Under the pieces are notes generated by a model. It saw only the letters and a program-made list of their open reading frames with translations, searched no databases and was not told the DNA's origin. A DNA stretch of 64,000 bases from positions 1-64,000 of the forward strand of contig NZ_JADFAJ010000043.1 in assembly GCF_015665295.1 (NCBI RefSeq), in the 5' to 3' direction. Position 1 is the first letter of the stretch; each line of letters begins with the position of its first letter. Shown one piece after another: positions 35,012 to 42,347 of the stretch. The position numbers were made by a program, and so were the translations under genes. The stretch is from Maricaulis sp. (lineage in GTDB: Bacteria; Pseudomonadota; Alphaproteobacteria; Caulobacterales; Maricaulaceae).

Positions 35012-35623
35012 TCAGTGGAGCGTGTGCAGGACCAGCGGCGTCTCGCGGTTTGCCAGCAGGTCGGCATAGGCGTCGGCATCAAGCGCCTTCATGGCGCAGT
35101 GCAGATACCAGCCGCCCTCGGCAGACCGGATTGGCGTCATGATGCCTTGCCAATGATTGTGATGCTGGTCGGTCTCGGTGATCCAGACCGCATCAATGGC
35201 CGTGATCTCGCCATCGAATATGCCGGATCCAATGGTGTCGAGCAAAAGGACCTCGCCGTTCCGGCTGGCGTCCTTGCGAACAGTCTGCCCGACTTCGATG
35301 CGGCGGAATTGCGGGTGTTCGCGAAATCCGCGCGACAGCGCGACATAGCGGACATTGTCGCCGGCCAGCTGGACGAGACAGATCACATGCGGGCTGAATT
35401 GTATGGCCGCCATCAGTCCGTCGAACAGGCTGCGATTGTTCGGGCGTTCCAGCAGGGCGCGGATAGCGCTGGTCACATCGTCGCGCGGCTCCGCCGTGCC
35501 GGCCTCGATCCGCGAGACCTGCGGCTGGCTGATACCGAGTTGATCGGCCAGGCTTTGTTGATTGATGCCCGTGCGCGCCCGATGGGCCCGCAATGCCTTG
35601 CCCCAGTCCAAAATCGTCCCCAT
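35012..35623 (-). CDS. XRE-family regulator with C-terminal ligand-sensing-like domain
   Basis: A 203-residue protein. The N-terminal Cro/CI-type helix-turn-helix is clear (WGKALRAHRARTGINQQSLADQLGISQPQVSRIEAGTAEP, about residues 6-45). The C-terminal 140 residues look like a PAS-like fold (VICLVQLAGDNVRYVALSRGFREHP and WQGIMTPIRSAEGGWYLHCAMKALD). A regulator with an internal sensor is a reasonable reading; ligand unknown. The ATG at 35623 places the HTH at the usual distance. It diverges from the response regulator across a G-rich repeat. Confidence 0.82.
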   Translation of the reverse strand: MGTILDWGKALRAHRARTGINQQSLADQLGISQPQVSRIEAGTAEPRDDVTSAIRALLERPNNRSLFDGLMAAIQFSPHVICLVQLAGDNVRYVALSRGFREHPQFRRIEVGQTVRKDASRNGEVLLLDTIGSGIFDGEITAIDAVWITETDQHHNHWQGIMTPIRSAEGGWYLHCAMKALDADAYADLLANRETPLVLHTLH

Positions 35624-35771
35624 CCGACCAAGCCTTTTCGGAATCAGATCTAAATCGGTGCGGCCGGCAGGCAAGGCAAAAATCCCGCCGGGTGTGAGCT
35701 GGAACACAGGCGCACCTCCGTCAATCGTGGCAACCTCAAGCTCAAACGCTGCACGCGACGGCGCCGGTCGC

Positions 35772-35795
35772 GGGAACGGGAACGGGAAAGGGAAA
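35772..35795 (+). repeat. GGGAAC/GGGAAA hexamer repeat with G-quadruplex pattern
   Basis: Four tandem hexamers, two GGGAAC then two GGGAAA, in the gap between the divergent XRE and response-regulator genes. Four GGG runs with 3-nt loops match the canonical G3N3 quadruplex pattern. It lies 56 bases before the response-regulator start, so it is in the promoter or leader region. Confidence 0.8.
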
Positions 35796-35850
35796 GGTCC
35801 GGGAACGATCTGGCAGTGGTCAGGCGGGTCCGGGGAGCAGGGGCGTCGGC

Positions 35851-36267
35851 ATGAAGACCGTATTGCTGGTCGAGGACTGCGAGGATGATGTCGAACTGGT
35901 CCGGTCCGCTTTCGAGCGCTATTCCGGGGAAGTCCGGCTTGAGGTGGCCCGTTCCGGCGAGGCGGCGCTCGATCTGCTGCGGTGCCGCCAGGTTGGTGAT
36001 CCGCCCAAGCTGCCGGTTTGCATCCTGCTCGACATGTGCATGAGCCCGGGCGACGGGATCTGGTTGCTGCGCGGACTCGATGACACGCCCGGCCTGCGCA
36101 ATATCCCCGTCATGGTGATGAGCGAGACCGGCGACATGCTGGGTCCGGCACGGGCGTTCGGGAGTGTGGTCGGCGCCGTCGAGAAACCGGCCCGTCAACA
36201 GGATTTCCGCAAACTCGTCCAAGACCTCGCCCGCCTCGCCGGCGCCATGCCGCAGCTCATTGGGTGA
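35851..36267 (+). CDS. Single-domain response regulator
   Basis: Receiver-only protein of 138 residues, of the Rcp1-like type. The acidic pair is VEDCEDD (residues 7-13), the phospho-acceptor Asp61 (CILLDMCMSP), and the conserved lysine Lys112 (AVEKPA). There is no output domain, so it likely works by phosphotransfer or by binding a partner. No kinase gene is adjacent. An XRE gene diverges from it across a G-rich repeat. Confidence 0.9.
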   Translation: MKTVLLVEDCEDDVELVRSAFERYSGEVRLEVARSGEAALDLLRCRQVGDPPKLPVCILLDMCMSPGDGIWLLRGLDDTPGLRNIPVMVMSETGDMLGPARAFGSVVGAVEKPARQQDFRKLVQDLARLAGAMPQLIG

Positions 36268-36356
36268 GTGCGGCTGCCTGCGGCCAGATCGCCCGGCCGG
36301 CCAAGCGCGCCGAGCAGGCTGCGGCGTGATCAAGGTGAAAGGGAACCCGGCACGCG

Positions 36357-36457
36357 AGCCCCGAACCCGCAGGGTTCGCAAGCGCGACCGCGCGCCGGCC
36401 GGTCAGGCCGCCCCGTCGGAGGCGTCCGCGAAGCGGACTGCCGTGAGATCGGGAAGA
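36357..36457 (-). repeat. tRNA-trailing repeat, family I, copy c (after tRNA-Ala)
   Basis: Read on the minus strand, it starts at the base after the tRNA-Ala CCA with TCTTCCCGATCTCACGGCA, then GTCCGC-TTC-GCGGAC, GGGCGGCCTGACCGG and the hairpin CGAACCC-TGC-GGGTTCG (36362-36378). It clearly belongs to the same family as the element after tRNA-Arg, ten kilobases away and on the other strand. Confidence 0.82.
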
Positions 36458-36533
<76 letters not shown>

Positions 36534-36646
36534 GAACCAAGCAGGCAGGTACTTTTCCGGTGCTGCACTGTCAAGCATCCACATCTGGACCTATCCGGAC
36601 GGCTCGCGCTACACAGGACCAAACGCGGAACGCAAGCGAGAGCGCA

Positions 36647-36952
36647 ATGAACCAGTCCCTCGGACAAGCCCTGATCACCTATTTCGTCGATCCAATTCTC
36701 TTTCTCTTCTACATCGTCATCATCCTCGGAATCATCCTGAGCTGGCTTGTGAATTTCAACGTCGTGAACACCAGCAACCAGCTGGTGAGCATGATCTGGC
36801 GGTTGACGCATTCCCTGACCGAACCGGTCCTGCGCCCGATCCGGCGCGTCCTGCCGCCGATCGGCGGGATGGATTTCTCGCCACTCGTCCTGCTCCTGGC
36901 GCTGATGTTCATCCGTGGCTGGCTGCTGCCGCGGATCTATGTGGCTCTCTGA
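36647..36952 (+). CDS. YggT-family membrane protein
   Basis: A 101-residue protein with two hydrophobic segments and the YggT pattern: [21 protein letters not shown], then [37 protein letters not shown]. YggT proteins are small inner membrane proteins, linked in some bacteria to cell shape or osmotic tolerance. The ATG at 36647 is chosen because family similarity begins there. It precedes the YggU gene by 3 bases, a common pairing. Confidence 0.9.
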   Translation: MNQSLGQALITYFVDPILFLFYIVIILGIILSWLVNFNVVNTSNQLVSMIWRLTHSLTEPVLRPIRRVLPPIGGMDFSPLVLLLALMFIRGWLLPRIYVAL

Positions 36953-36955
36953 CGG

Positions 36956-37282
36956 GTGTTCGACCGGGTTCCGGGCGGGCTGCTGCTGCGGGTCCGGTTG
37001 ACCCCGGGCGCGTCCCGGGACGGTCTGGATGCCTGGCAAGGTGATGCCGCAGGGCAGGTTCATCTGGCGGCGCGTGTGCGCGCCGTGCCCGAGAAGGGCA
37101 AGGCGAATACAGCCCTTGTTGCGCTGCTGGCCAAGCAATTGGCTATTCCCAAGCGCGATATCGATGTGATACGCGGCGCGACATCGCGCCTGAAGACCGT
37201 TCGGCTCACCGCTGATGAAGTGGTTCAGGCCCGGATCGTCGCGCAGCTGGAGGCCTTTTCGGATGAGCGCAAACCTGATTGA
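36956..37282 (+). CDS. YggU/DUF167-family protein
   Basis: A 108-residue protein of the DUF167/UPF0235 family: LLLRVRLTPGASRDGLDAW, AQVHLAARVRAVPEKGKANTALVALLAKQLAIPKRDIDVIRGATSRLKTVRL. Function is unknown although the fold is known. The start is GTG. It overlaps the folD start by 20 bases. It likely forms one transcript with yggT and folD. Confidence 0.88.
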   Translation: MFDRVPGGLLLRVRLTPGASRDGLDAWQGDAAGQVHLAARVRAVPEKGKANTALVALLAKQLAIPKRDIDVIRGATSRLKTVRLTADEVVQARIVAQLEAFSDERKPD

Positions 37283-38159
37283 CGGCAAGGCTGTCGCCGC
37301 CGAGATCGATGCCCGGGCCGGCGAAGCCGGTGCCGAACTTGCCCAATCCCTTGGCCGTGCCCCCTGCCTGGCAGTGGTGCTGATCGGTGAGGATCCGGCC
37401 AGCGATGTTTATGTCCGCAACAAGGTTCGCCGCACCGAGGCTGCCGGGCTGACCTCGATCGAGATCCGCCGACCGGCCGATATCAGCGAAGCCGACGTCG
37501 TCCGGATCGTCGAGCGCCTCAATCAGGATGACAGTGTCGACGGCATCCTGGTCCAGATGCCCTTGCCGGCTCATATCAATGCCAATCGGGTCATCCGCCA
37601 CATCGACCCCGACAAGGATGTCGACGGGCTGACAGAAATCAGCGCCGGGCGCCTTGTCCTTGGCCAGCCGGGCCTGCGTCCCTGCACGCCTGCCGGCTGT
37701 GTGTTGCTGGCGGAACGCGCGCTGGGTGAGCTGTCGGGCAAGTCCGTTGTCGTGATCGGCCGGTCGATCCTGGTGGGCAAGCCTGCCGCCCTGCTCTTCC
37801 TGGAAAAGAACGCGACCGTCACCATCGCGCATTCGCGCACCGCCGACCTGCAGGCCCTGTGCCGCACCGCCGACATTCTGGTCCCTGCCGTCGGGCGACC
37901 GGAAATGGTGCGTGGCGACTGGGTCAAGCCGGGCGCCTGTGTGCTGGATGTCGGCATCAACCGGATCGAAGCGCCGGAGCGCGGCGAGGGCAAGACGCGG
38001 CTCGTTGGCGATGCCGCATTTGATGAAATTGTCGGTCATGCCGGCTGGATTACCCCGGTTCCAGGCGGAATCGGGCCCATGACCATTGCGATGTTGCTAC
38101 GGAATACCGTTATTGCGGCGGCACTTAGGGCGAAACTAGCCATGCCCGACAACTTCTGA
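37263..38159 (+). CDS. folD: Methylenetetrahydrofolate dehydrogenase/cyclohydrolase FolD
   Basis: Bifunctional enzyme of 298 residues, converting 5,10-methylene-THF to 10-formyl-THF with NADP. Characteristic segments include YVRNKVRRTEAAG, VDGILVQMPLPAHIN, GKSVVVIGRSILVGKPAA and TPVPGGIGPMTIAMLL. The ATG at 37263 has GGAGG 9 nt upstream and lies inside the end of the YggU gene, so coupling is likely. The C-terminus (about residue 285 on) is slightly longer than the E. coli protein. Confidence 0.97.
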   Translation: MSANLIDGKAVAAEIDARAGEAGAELAQSLGRAPCLAVVLIGEDPASDVYVRNKVRRTEAAGLTSIEIRRPADISEADVVRIVERLNQDDSVDGILVQMPLPAHINANRVIRHIDPDKDVDGLTEISAGRLVLGQPGLRPCTPAGCVLLAERALGELSGKSVVVIGRSILVGKPAALLFLEKNATVTIAHSRTADLQALCRTADILVPAVGRPEMVRGDWVKPGACVLDVGINRIEAPERGEGKTRLVGDAAFDEIVGHAGWITPVPGGIGPMTIAMLLRNTVIAAALRAKLAMPDNF

Positions 38160-38229
38160 TCCAACTTGCCTGGCTTTGTAAACGGTTCGATAACGCAACC
38201 TGCATAGAATATGAGTCAGGGAGAGATTC

Positions 38230-38646
38230 ATGAGCAACCACGCGCTGCGCGTTCTGCATGTTGAAGACGATTTCGCTGACGCGATGCTGGTACAGCACGC
38301 CGTTTGCGAAGCGGGTGATCTGGACATTGAATTCGAGGTGGCGCGCACCCTGAAAGACGCCAAGCGCTGTCTCGCCCGGTCGGAATACGACCTCATCCTG
38401 CTGGACCTGCGCCTGCCGGACTCGATCCATCCGACCGATACGCTCGAGACGGCCCAGGCATGTGCCGGTGACACACCGCTGATGATCCTGTCCGGCTCGA
38501 TGATCATTGACGAGGATCACCTGCCCGACAGTATCGCCCGCATGGACAAGAATTCCAGCTTCCGCAATCACAAGGGCGAAATGCCCCTGCATATCGCCCA
38601 CATGATCCGCGAAGCTGCCGAATCCGCCGACATTCAGACGATCTGA
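38230..38646 (+). CDS. Single-domain response regulator, divergent receiver
   Basis: Receiver-only protein of 138 residues. Acidic pair HVEDDFAD near residues 10-17, phospho-acceptor Asp59 (LILLDLRLPDS), Ser/Thr position in MILSGS. The lysine expected before a proline near the C-terminus is not in a KP motif; the only candidate is Lys107 in RMDKNSSF. Phosphorylation may still occur, but signalling could differ. No kinase is adjacent. Confidence 0.85.
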   Translation: MSNHALRVLHVEDDFADAMLVQHAVCEAGDLDIEFEVARTLKDAKRCLARSEYDLILLDLRLPDSIHPTDTLETAQACAGDTPLMILSGSMIIDEDHLPDSIARMDKNSSFRNHKGEMPLHIAHMIREAAESADIQTI

Positions 38647-38745
38647 CCGTTCGTCCGAGGCGGGGCAGGGTCTGCTCTCTTTCCGCTTGTACATGCGGCG
38701 ACCGCCGTTACCCTTGCGCCACCATTCAGCGACAGGGAGAGCGCA

Positions 38746-39537
38746 ATGAGCCAGGCGGACGTGATCGATTTCGAGATCGGCGGGGAAGACATCCAGTATG
38801 TCGAGATCGAGCTGGATCCGGGTGAAAGCGTGGTGTCCGAAGCCGGCGCGATGATGTTCAAGGCGCCGAGCATCTCCATGGAAGCGGTGTTCGGCGACGG
38901 ATCCCAGAAGAACAAGGGTGTCTGGGGCGCGCTGGCAGGGGCCGGCAAACGGCTTCTGACGGGCGAGAGCCTGTTCATGACCGTCTTCACCCATGGCGGA
39001 CAGGGCAAGGCCAAGGTGGCCTTTGCGGCGCCTTATCCCGGAACGATCATTCCGGTCCACCTGCCCGATCTCGGCGGCGAGCTGATCTGCCAGAAGGACA
39101 GCTTCCTGGCTGCAGCGAAAGGGGTTTCGGTCGGCATTGCGCTGCAGAAGCGCATCATGACAGGCCTGTTCGGCGGCGAGGGCTTCATCATGCAACGCCT
39201 CGAAGGCACGGGCTGGGTTTTCGTGCATGCGGGCGGAACCCTCATCGAGCGCGAGCTGGCTGCCGGCGAGGAACTCCATGTCGATACCGGCTGCGTCGTG
39301 GCCTATACGCCAAGTGTCGATTTCGAGATCGAGCGGGCTGGCAATATCAAGTCGATGATCTTTGGTGGCGAGGGCGTCTTCTTCGCCCGCCTGCGAGGTC
39401 CGGGGAAAGTGTGGATCCAGTCCATGCCCTTCTCGCGGCTCGCCGGTCGAATCCTGGCCAATGTTCCGGTTGCCGGTTCCGGCCAGGGCGAGGGCTCGGT
39501 CCTCGGCCCGCTCGGATCGATCATGCGCGGCAATTGA
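38746..39537 (+). CDS. TIGR00266/AIM24-family protein
   Basis: A 263-residue protein of the AIM24-like family, a beta-rich trimer-forming fold. Recognisable stretches are IEIGGEDIQYVEIELDPGESVVSEAGAMMF near the start, GLFGGEGFIMQRLEGTGWVFVHAGG and FGGEGVFFARLRGPGKVWIQSMPFSRLA near the end. Bacterial members have no proven function; the mitochondrial relative affects inner membrane organisation. It seems to be transcribed alone with AGGGAGA upstream of the ATG. Confidence 0.92.
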   Translation: MSQADVIDFEIGGEDIQYVEIELDPGESVVSEAGAMMFKAPSISMEAVFGDGSQKNKGVWGALAGAGKRLLTGESLFMTVFTHGGQGKAKVAFAAPYPGTIIPVHLPDLGGELICQKDSFLAAAKGVSVGIALQKRIMTGLFGGEGFIMQRLEGTGWVFVHAGGTLIERELAAGEELHVDTGCVVAYTPSVDFEIERAGNIKSMIFGGEGVFFARLRGPGKVWIQSMPFSRLAGRILANVPVAGSGQGEGSVLGPLGSIMRGN

Positions 39538-39654
39538 GCGCCTGAAACAAGGCGCGCGCCGGGCGGGCGACCGTCCGGCGCATCAATTATACAGTTGACA
39601 GTCATTCGCATTCGCGGGAGGTTTGCGAAAGATTATCAGGAAGCGACGTCCCGC

Positions 39655-39852
39655 ATGTTTGTCTGCATCTGCAACGCACTCCGTGATCGCGAGCTGGAAG
39701 CCGCCGCTGCAGAGCCATCCGTTCGGACTGCGGCCTGCGTCTTCAAGCGCTGCGATGCCAAGCCGAAATGCGGCCGTTGCCTGCCCGATATTGCCGGCAT
39801 GATCGCCGCGACCCGCCTGCAAACGGACGAGCTGGCTGCCGCGGCGGAGTAG
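39655..39852 (+). CDS. bfd: Bacterioferritin-associated ferredoxin
   Basis: A 65-residue [2Fe-2S] protein with the Bfd pattern: MFVCICNALRD at the start (Cys4, Cys6) and KPKCGRCLPDI later (Cys39, Cys42). Bfd gives electrons to bacterioferritin to release stored iron. The bfr gene follows about 1.2 kb later in the same direction, with a divergent secreted protein in between. An AT-richer stretch with TTGACA (39595) may hold the promoter; no convincing Fur or Irr box could be set. Confidence 0.92.
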   Translation: MFVCICNALRDRELEAAAAEPSVRTAACVFKRCDAKPKCGRCLPDIAGMIAATRLQTDELAAAAE

Positions 39853-39864
39853 GCGCGGTTGGGT

Positions 39865-40914
39865 CTACTTGCTGGCGATTGGCTGAATCATCGATGACGC
39901 CTGCAAGACCAGTGTTGTGCTGCCGGTGCTGGATGACGGCGAATAGGTTCCCACAAATATCTGCCAAGTCTCGCCTGATCCGATCGAGAGTTCGAGTCCG
40001 GCATTGAAGCCGACGGCGCCATCATCATTGCACAACCAGCGGCCGTCAGGCGCGCGTGCGAAGATGACCGTATCCAGTCCACCCTCCGTGTAGAGGTCGA
40101 CCCGGTTACCGACCTGGGCGGTCAGGGCCATCACCGGGCTGGGCTCGACATAGCCGGTACAGCTCGTATCGCCGCGCAGATTGATCCGTTCGCCAGGTGA
40201 CAGAATATGGTTCCAGCGGACAGGCGCATTCATTGCCTGCCAGATGTCGACGGTTCCAAGGGCAGGCCGTGCATCAATCCGGACGCGGTCGCTGAGCGTG
40301 ATATTCGAGGAGGGTGAAACCTGTCGCAGGGTGCGGCCCTGACTGCCGCCCATGCTGTGCTCGGAGATCGTCAGCTCACCACTGACAAGCTGATCGGGTT
40401 CGTCGCGGACCAGCCAGATCCGGTAGCTGCCACTGCCTGGCGCGCCGAATGTCGTCTGGGGCGATGTTGGCGCCCGGCCTTGTCGAGCGCAGGAAATCTC
40501 GCCGGACGGGGTCTCGACCAACAGCGACGCGGCATTGCCGCTCGCCGAGAGGAAGAGCGGCAGGCCGGACGCGACATAGGTCATGGTGAGTTGCGGAATG
40601 TCTGACACAAATCCACGACATCCACGTTCGAGGCTCGCCGCTTCCACCGATGTCCGGCCGCGGACACGAACCCGTTGCGGGTCAGGCTCAAAGCGTTCCG
40701 GAAGGTCGATCCGGGCCGTCCTGAAGCGCTCGGGAGGCAGCGAGACGGGCGTGTCAGCGGACGGTTCCGGCCGCGGCGCGCGCGGCCGCGCTTCCCGCTC
40801 TGGCACAATCACCGCATCCGGATCGGGTTGATAGGTTCGGATGACATCCTGGGCCGATGCGAGGGGCACCGGTCCGACAAGCAGAACCAGACAGGCAGCA
40901 AGGCGTTGTTTCAT
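39865..40914 (-). CDS. Secreted protein with two related Cys-pair domains, unknown function
   Basis: An exported protein of 349 residues (signal peptide ends ASAQ, about residue 22). A proline-rich spacer is followed by two similar modules, each starting C-x-G-[FY]-V (GCRGFVSDIP and SCTGYVEPSP) and ending in a second cysteine (ISCARQG and LCNDDG), probably from duplication, with the beta-sandwich look of pre-peptidase C-terminal domains. The start at 40914 has GGGGAGG upstream. It is antisense to the bfd-bfr pair. The family is not recognised. Confidence 0.8.
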   Translation of the reverse strand: MKQRLAACLVLLVGPVPLASAQDVIRTYQPDPDAVIVPEREARPRAPRPEPSADTPVSLPPERFRTARIDLPERFEPDPQRVRVRGRTSVEAASLERGCRGFVSDIPQLTMTYVASGLPLFLSASGNAASLLVETPSGEISCARQGRAPTSPQTTFGAPGSGSYRIWLVRDEPDQLVSGELTISEHSMGGSQGRTLRQVSPSSNITLSDRVRIDARPALGTVDIWQAMNAPVRWNHILSPGERINLRGDTSCTGYVEPSPVMALTAQVGNRVDLYTEGGLDTVIFARAPDGRWLCNDDGAVGFNAGLELSIGSGETWQIFVGTYSPSSSTGSTTLVLQASSMIQPIASK

Positions 40915-41052
40915 GGCAATAATCCTCCCCGTCAATGCAGCCAAGTCAACGGCTTTTCCGTCATCGCGACCGATTGCCAGTCGCAAAGATTGGGCTTGGA
41001 CAACCAGCGGACATGCCTAGACTGGCCACCAAATCAGAACGGGAGACATGCC

Positions 41053-41532
41053 ATGAAGGGCGACGCCAAGGTCATCGACTATCTCAACGGTGCGCTCCGG
41101 CTCGAGCTGGCCGCCGTGAACCAGTATTTCCTGCATGCGCGCATGTTCAAGGATTGGGGCTTCGCGAAGATCGCCAAGGTCGAGTATGAAGAGTCAATCG
41201 ACGAGATGAAGCATGCCGACATGCTGATCGAGCGCATTCTCTTCCTCGAGGGTCTGCCGAACGTCCAGGACCTCGCCAAGATCTATATCGGCGAAACACT
41301 CAAGGAATGTCTGGAGTGTGACCTCAAGGTCGAGCAGCGCGCCCATCCTTTCTACAAGGAGGCCATCGCCTATTGCGAGCAGGCCGGCGACTATGTCTCG
41401 CGCAAGATCTTCACCGATATTCTCGACAGCGAGGAGGAGCATATCGACTTCCTCGAGACCCAGCTGGGCCTGATCGCGAAGATCGGCGAGGAGCGCTATA
41501 TGCAGTCGCAAATGTCGCCCGGAGACGGCTAG
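41053..41532 (+). CDS. bfr: Bacterioferritin
   Basis: Heme-binding ferritin of 159 residues that stores iron in a 24-mer cage. All ferroxidase ligands align with E. coli numbering: Glu18, Glu51, His54, Glu94, Glu127 and His130; the heme ligand is Met52. The ATG at 41053 gives this exact register and is therefore chosen. Its electron partner bfd is encoded 1.2 kb upstream. Confidence 0.97.
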   Translation: MKGDAKVIDYLNGALRLELAAVNQYFLHARMFKDWGFAKIAKVEYEESIDEMKHADMLIERILFLEGLPNVQDLAKIYIGETLKECLECDLKVEQRAHPFYKEAIAYCEQAGDYVSRKIFTDILDSEEEHIDFLETQLGLIAKIGEERYMQSQMSPGDG

Positions 41533-41624
41533 GCTCCGGCCTGGCCCGCGACACACGGCATTCCCAGCGCGCGCAGGCATGTTTACAATCCTCGCACGCC
41601 GGATTGTCCGGCGCCGGGGAAATC

Positions 41625-42347
41625 ATGATTCGACTCGCTGTTCCTGCCGCGCTTGCCGCCTGCCTGTCCGCCGCGGCAGCGCTCGCCGCAGACCCGCCCA
41701 TCTTCCAGCCGGGCGCTCCGGGCTCGCCGTCACGGGCCCTCTCGCCGGAACAATCGGTGGGACTGGCCGGCAGCGGCTATTCGACCGCCGATGTCGCCTT
41801 CATGCAGCACATGATCGTCCATCACGGACAGGCGGTCGAAATGGGCGCTTTGATTGCCGGGCGTACCGACAATCGCGATATCGCGCTGATGGGCGACCGT
41901 ATCGCCCGTTCGCAGGCCTCCGAGATTGACATGATGCAGGCCTGGCTGGTCCGGCGCGGTCGGTCGACCCAAATGCAGCATCCCGTGGATGAAGGCCAAG
42001 ACAGGCCGCCGGCTCCGTCCGGGCATGCGATGGCGCATCACGGGTCGCACCAGGCCCTGTCGGACGTTCCCCTCATGCCGGGCATGCTGTCGCCGGCGCA
42101 GATGGGCGCGCTGGCAGCGTCGTCAGGGGACGGCTTCGACCGGCTCTATCTTACCGGCATGATCCACCACCATCAGGGCGCCATCGACATGGTTGATCGC
42201 CTTCTGGCCGATCCGGGCAATGGCGAGGATCCGCAACTTTCTGAATTCCTGTCATCCATCATCGCAGACCAATCGGCCGAGATCGCGCGCATGCGTGGCA
42301 TTCTCGCCGGCGTCCAGATTCACGACGTCCGAGGGGGACATCCATGA
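41625..42347 (+). CDS. Secreted DUF305-family protein
   Basis: A 240-residue exported protein (signal peptide ends LAA, about residue 21) with two copies of the His/Met-rich DUF305 motif: DVAFMQHMIVHHGQAVEMGALIAG and LYLTGMIHHHQGAIDMVDRLL. DUF305 proteins are ferritin-like helical bundles, often in copper or metal contexts. It overlaps the LVIVD gene as ATGA, so the two products likely act together in the periplasm or at the surface. Confidence 0.9.
   Translation: MIRLAVPAALAACLSAAAALAADPPIFQPGAPGSPSRALSPEQSVGLAGSGYSTADVAFMQHMIVHHGQAVEMGALIAGRTDNRDIALMGDRIARSQASEIDMMQAWLVRRGRSTQMQHPVDEGQDRPPAPSGHAMAHHGSHQALSDVPLMPGMLSPAQMGALAASSGDGFDRLYLTGMIHHHQGAIDMVDRLLADPGNGEDPQLSEFLSSIIADQSAEIARMRGILAGVQIHDVRGGHP

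Noticed and set aside
39595-39640. Fur, Irr or RirA box before bfd
   Set aside because: The TTCGCATTCGC stretch has only partial dyad symmetry and does not match a box I could defend.
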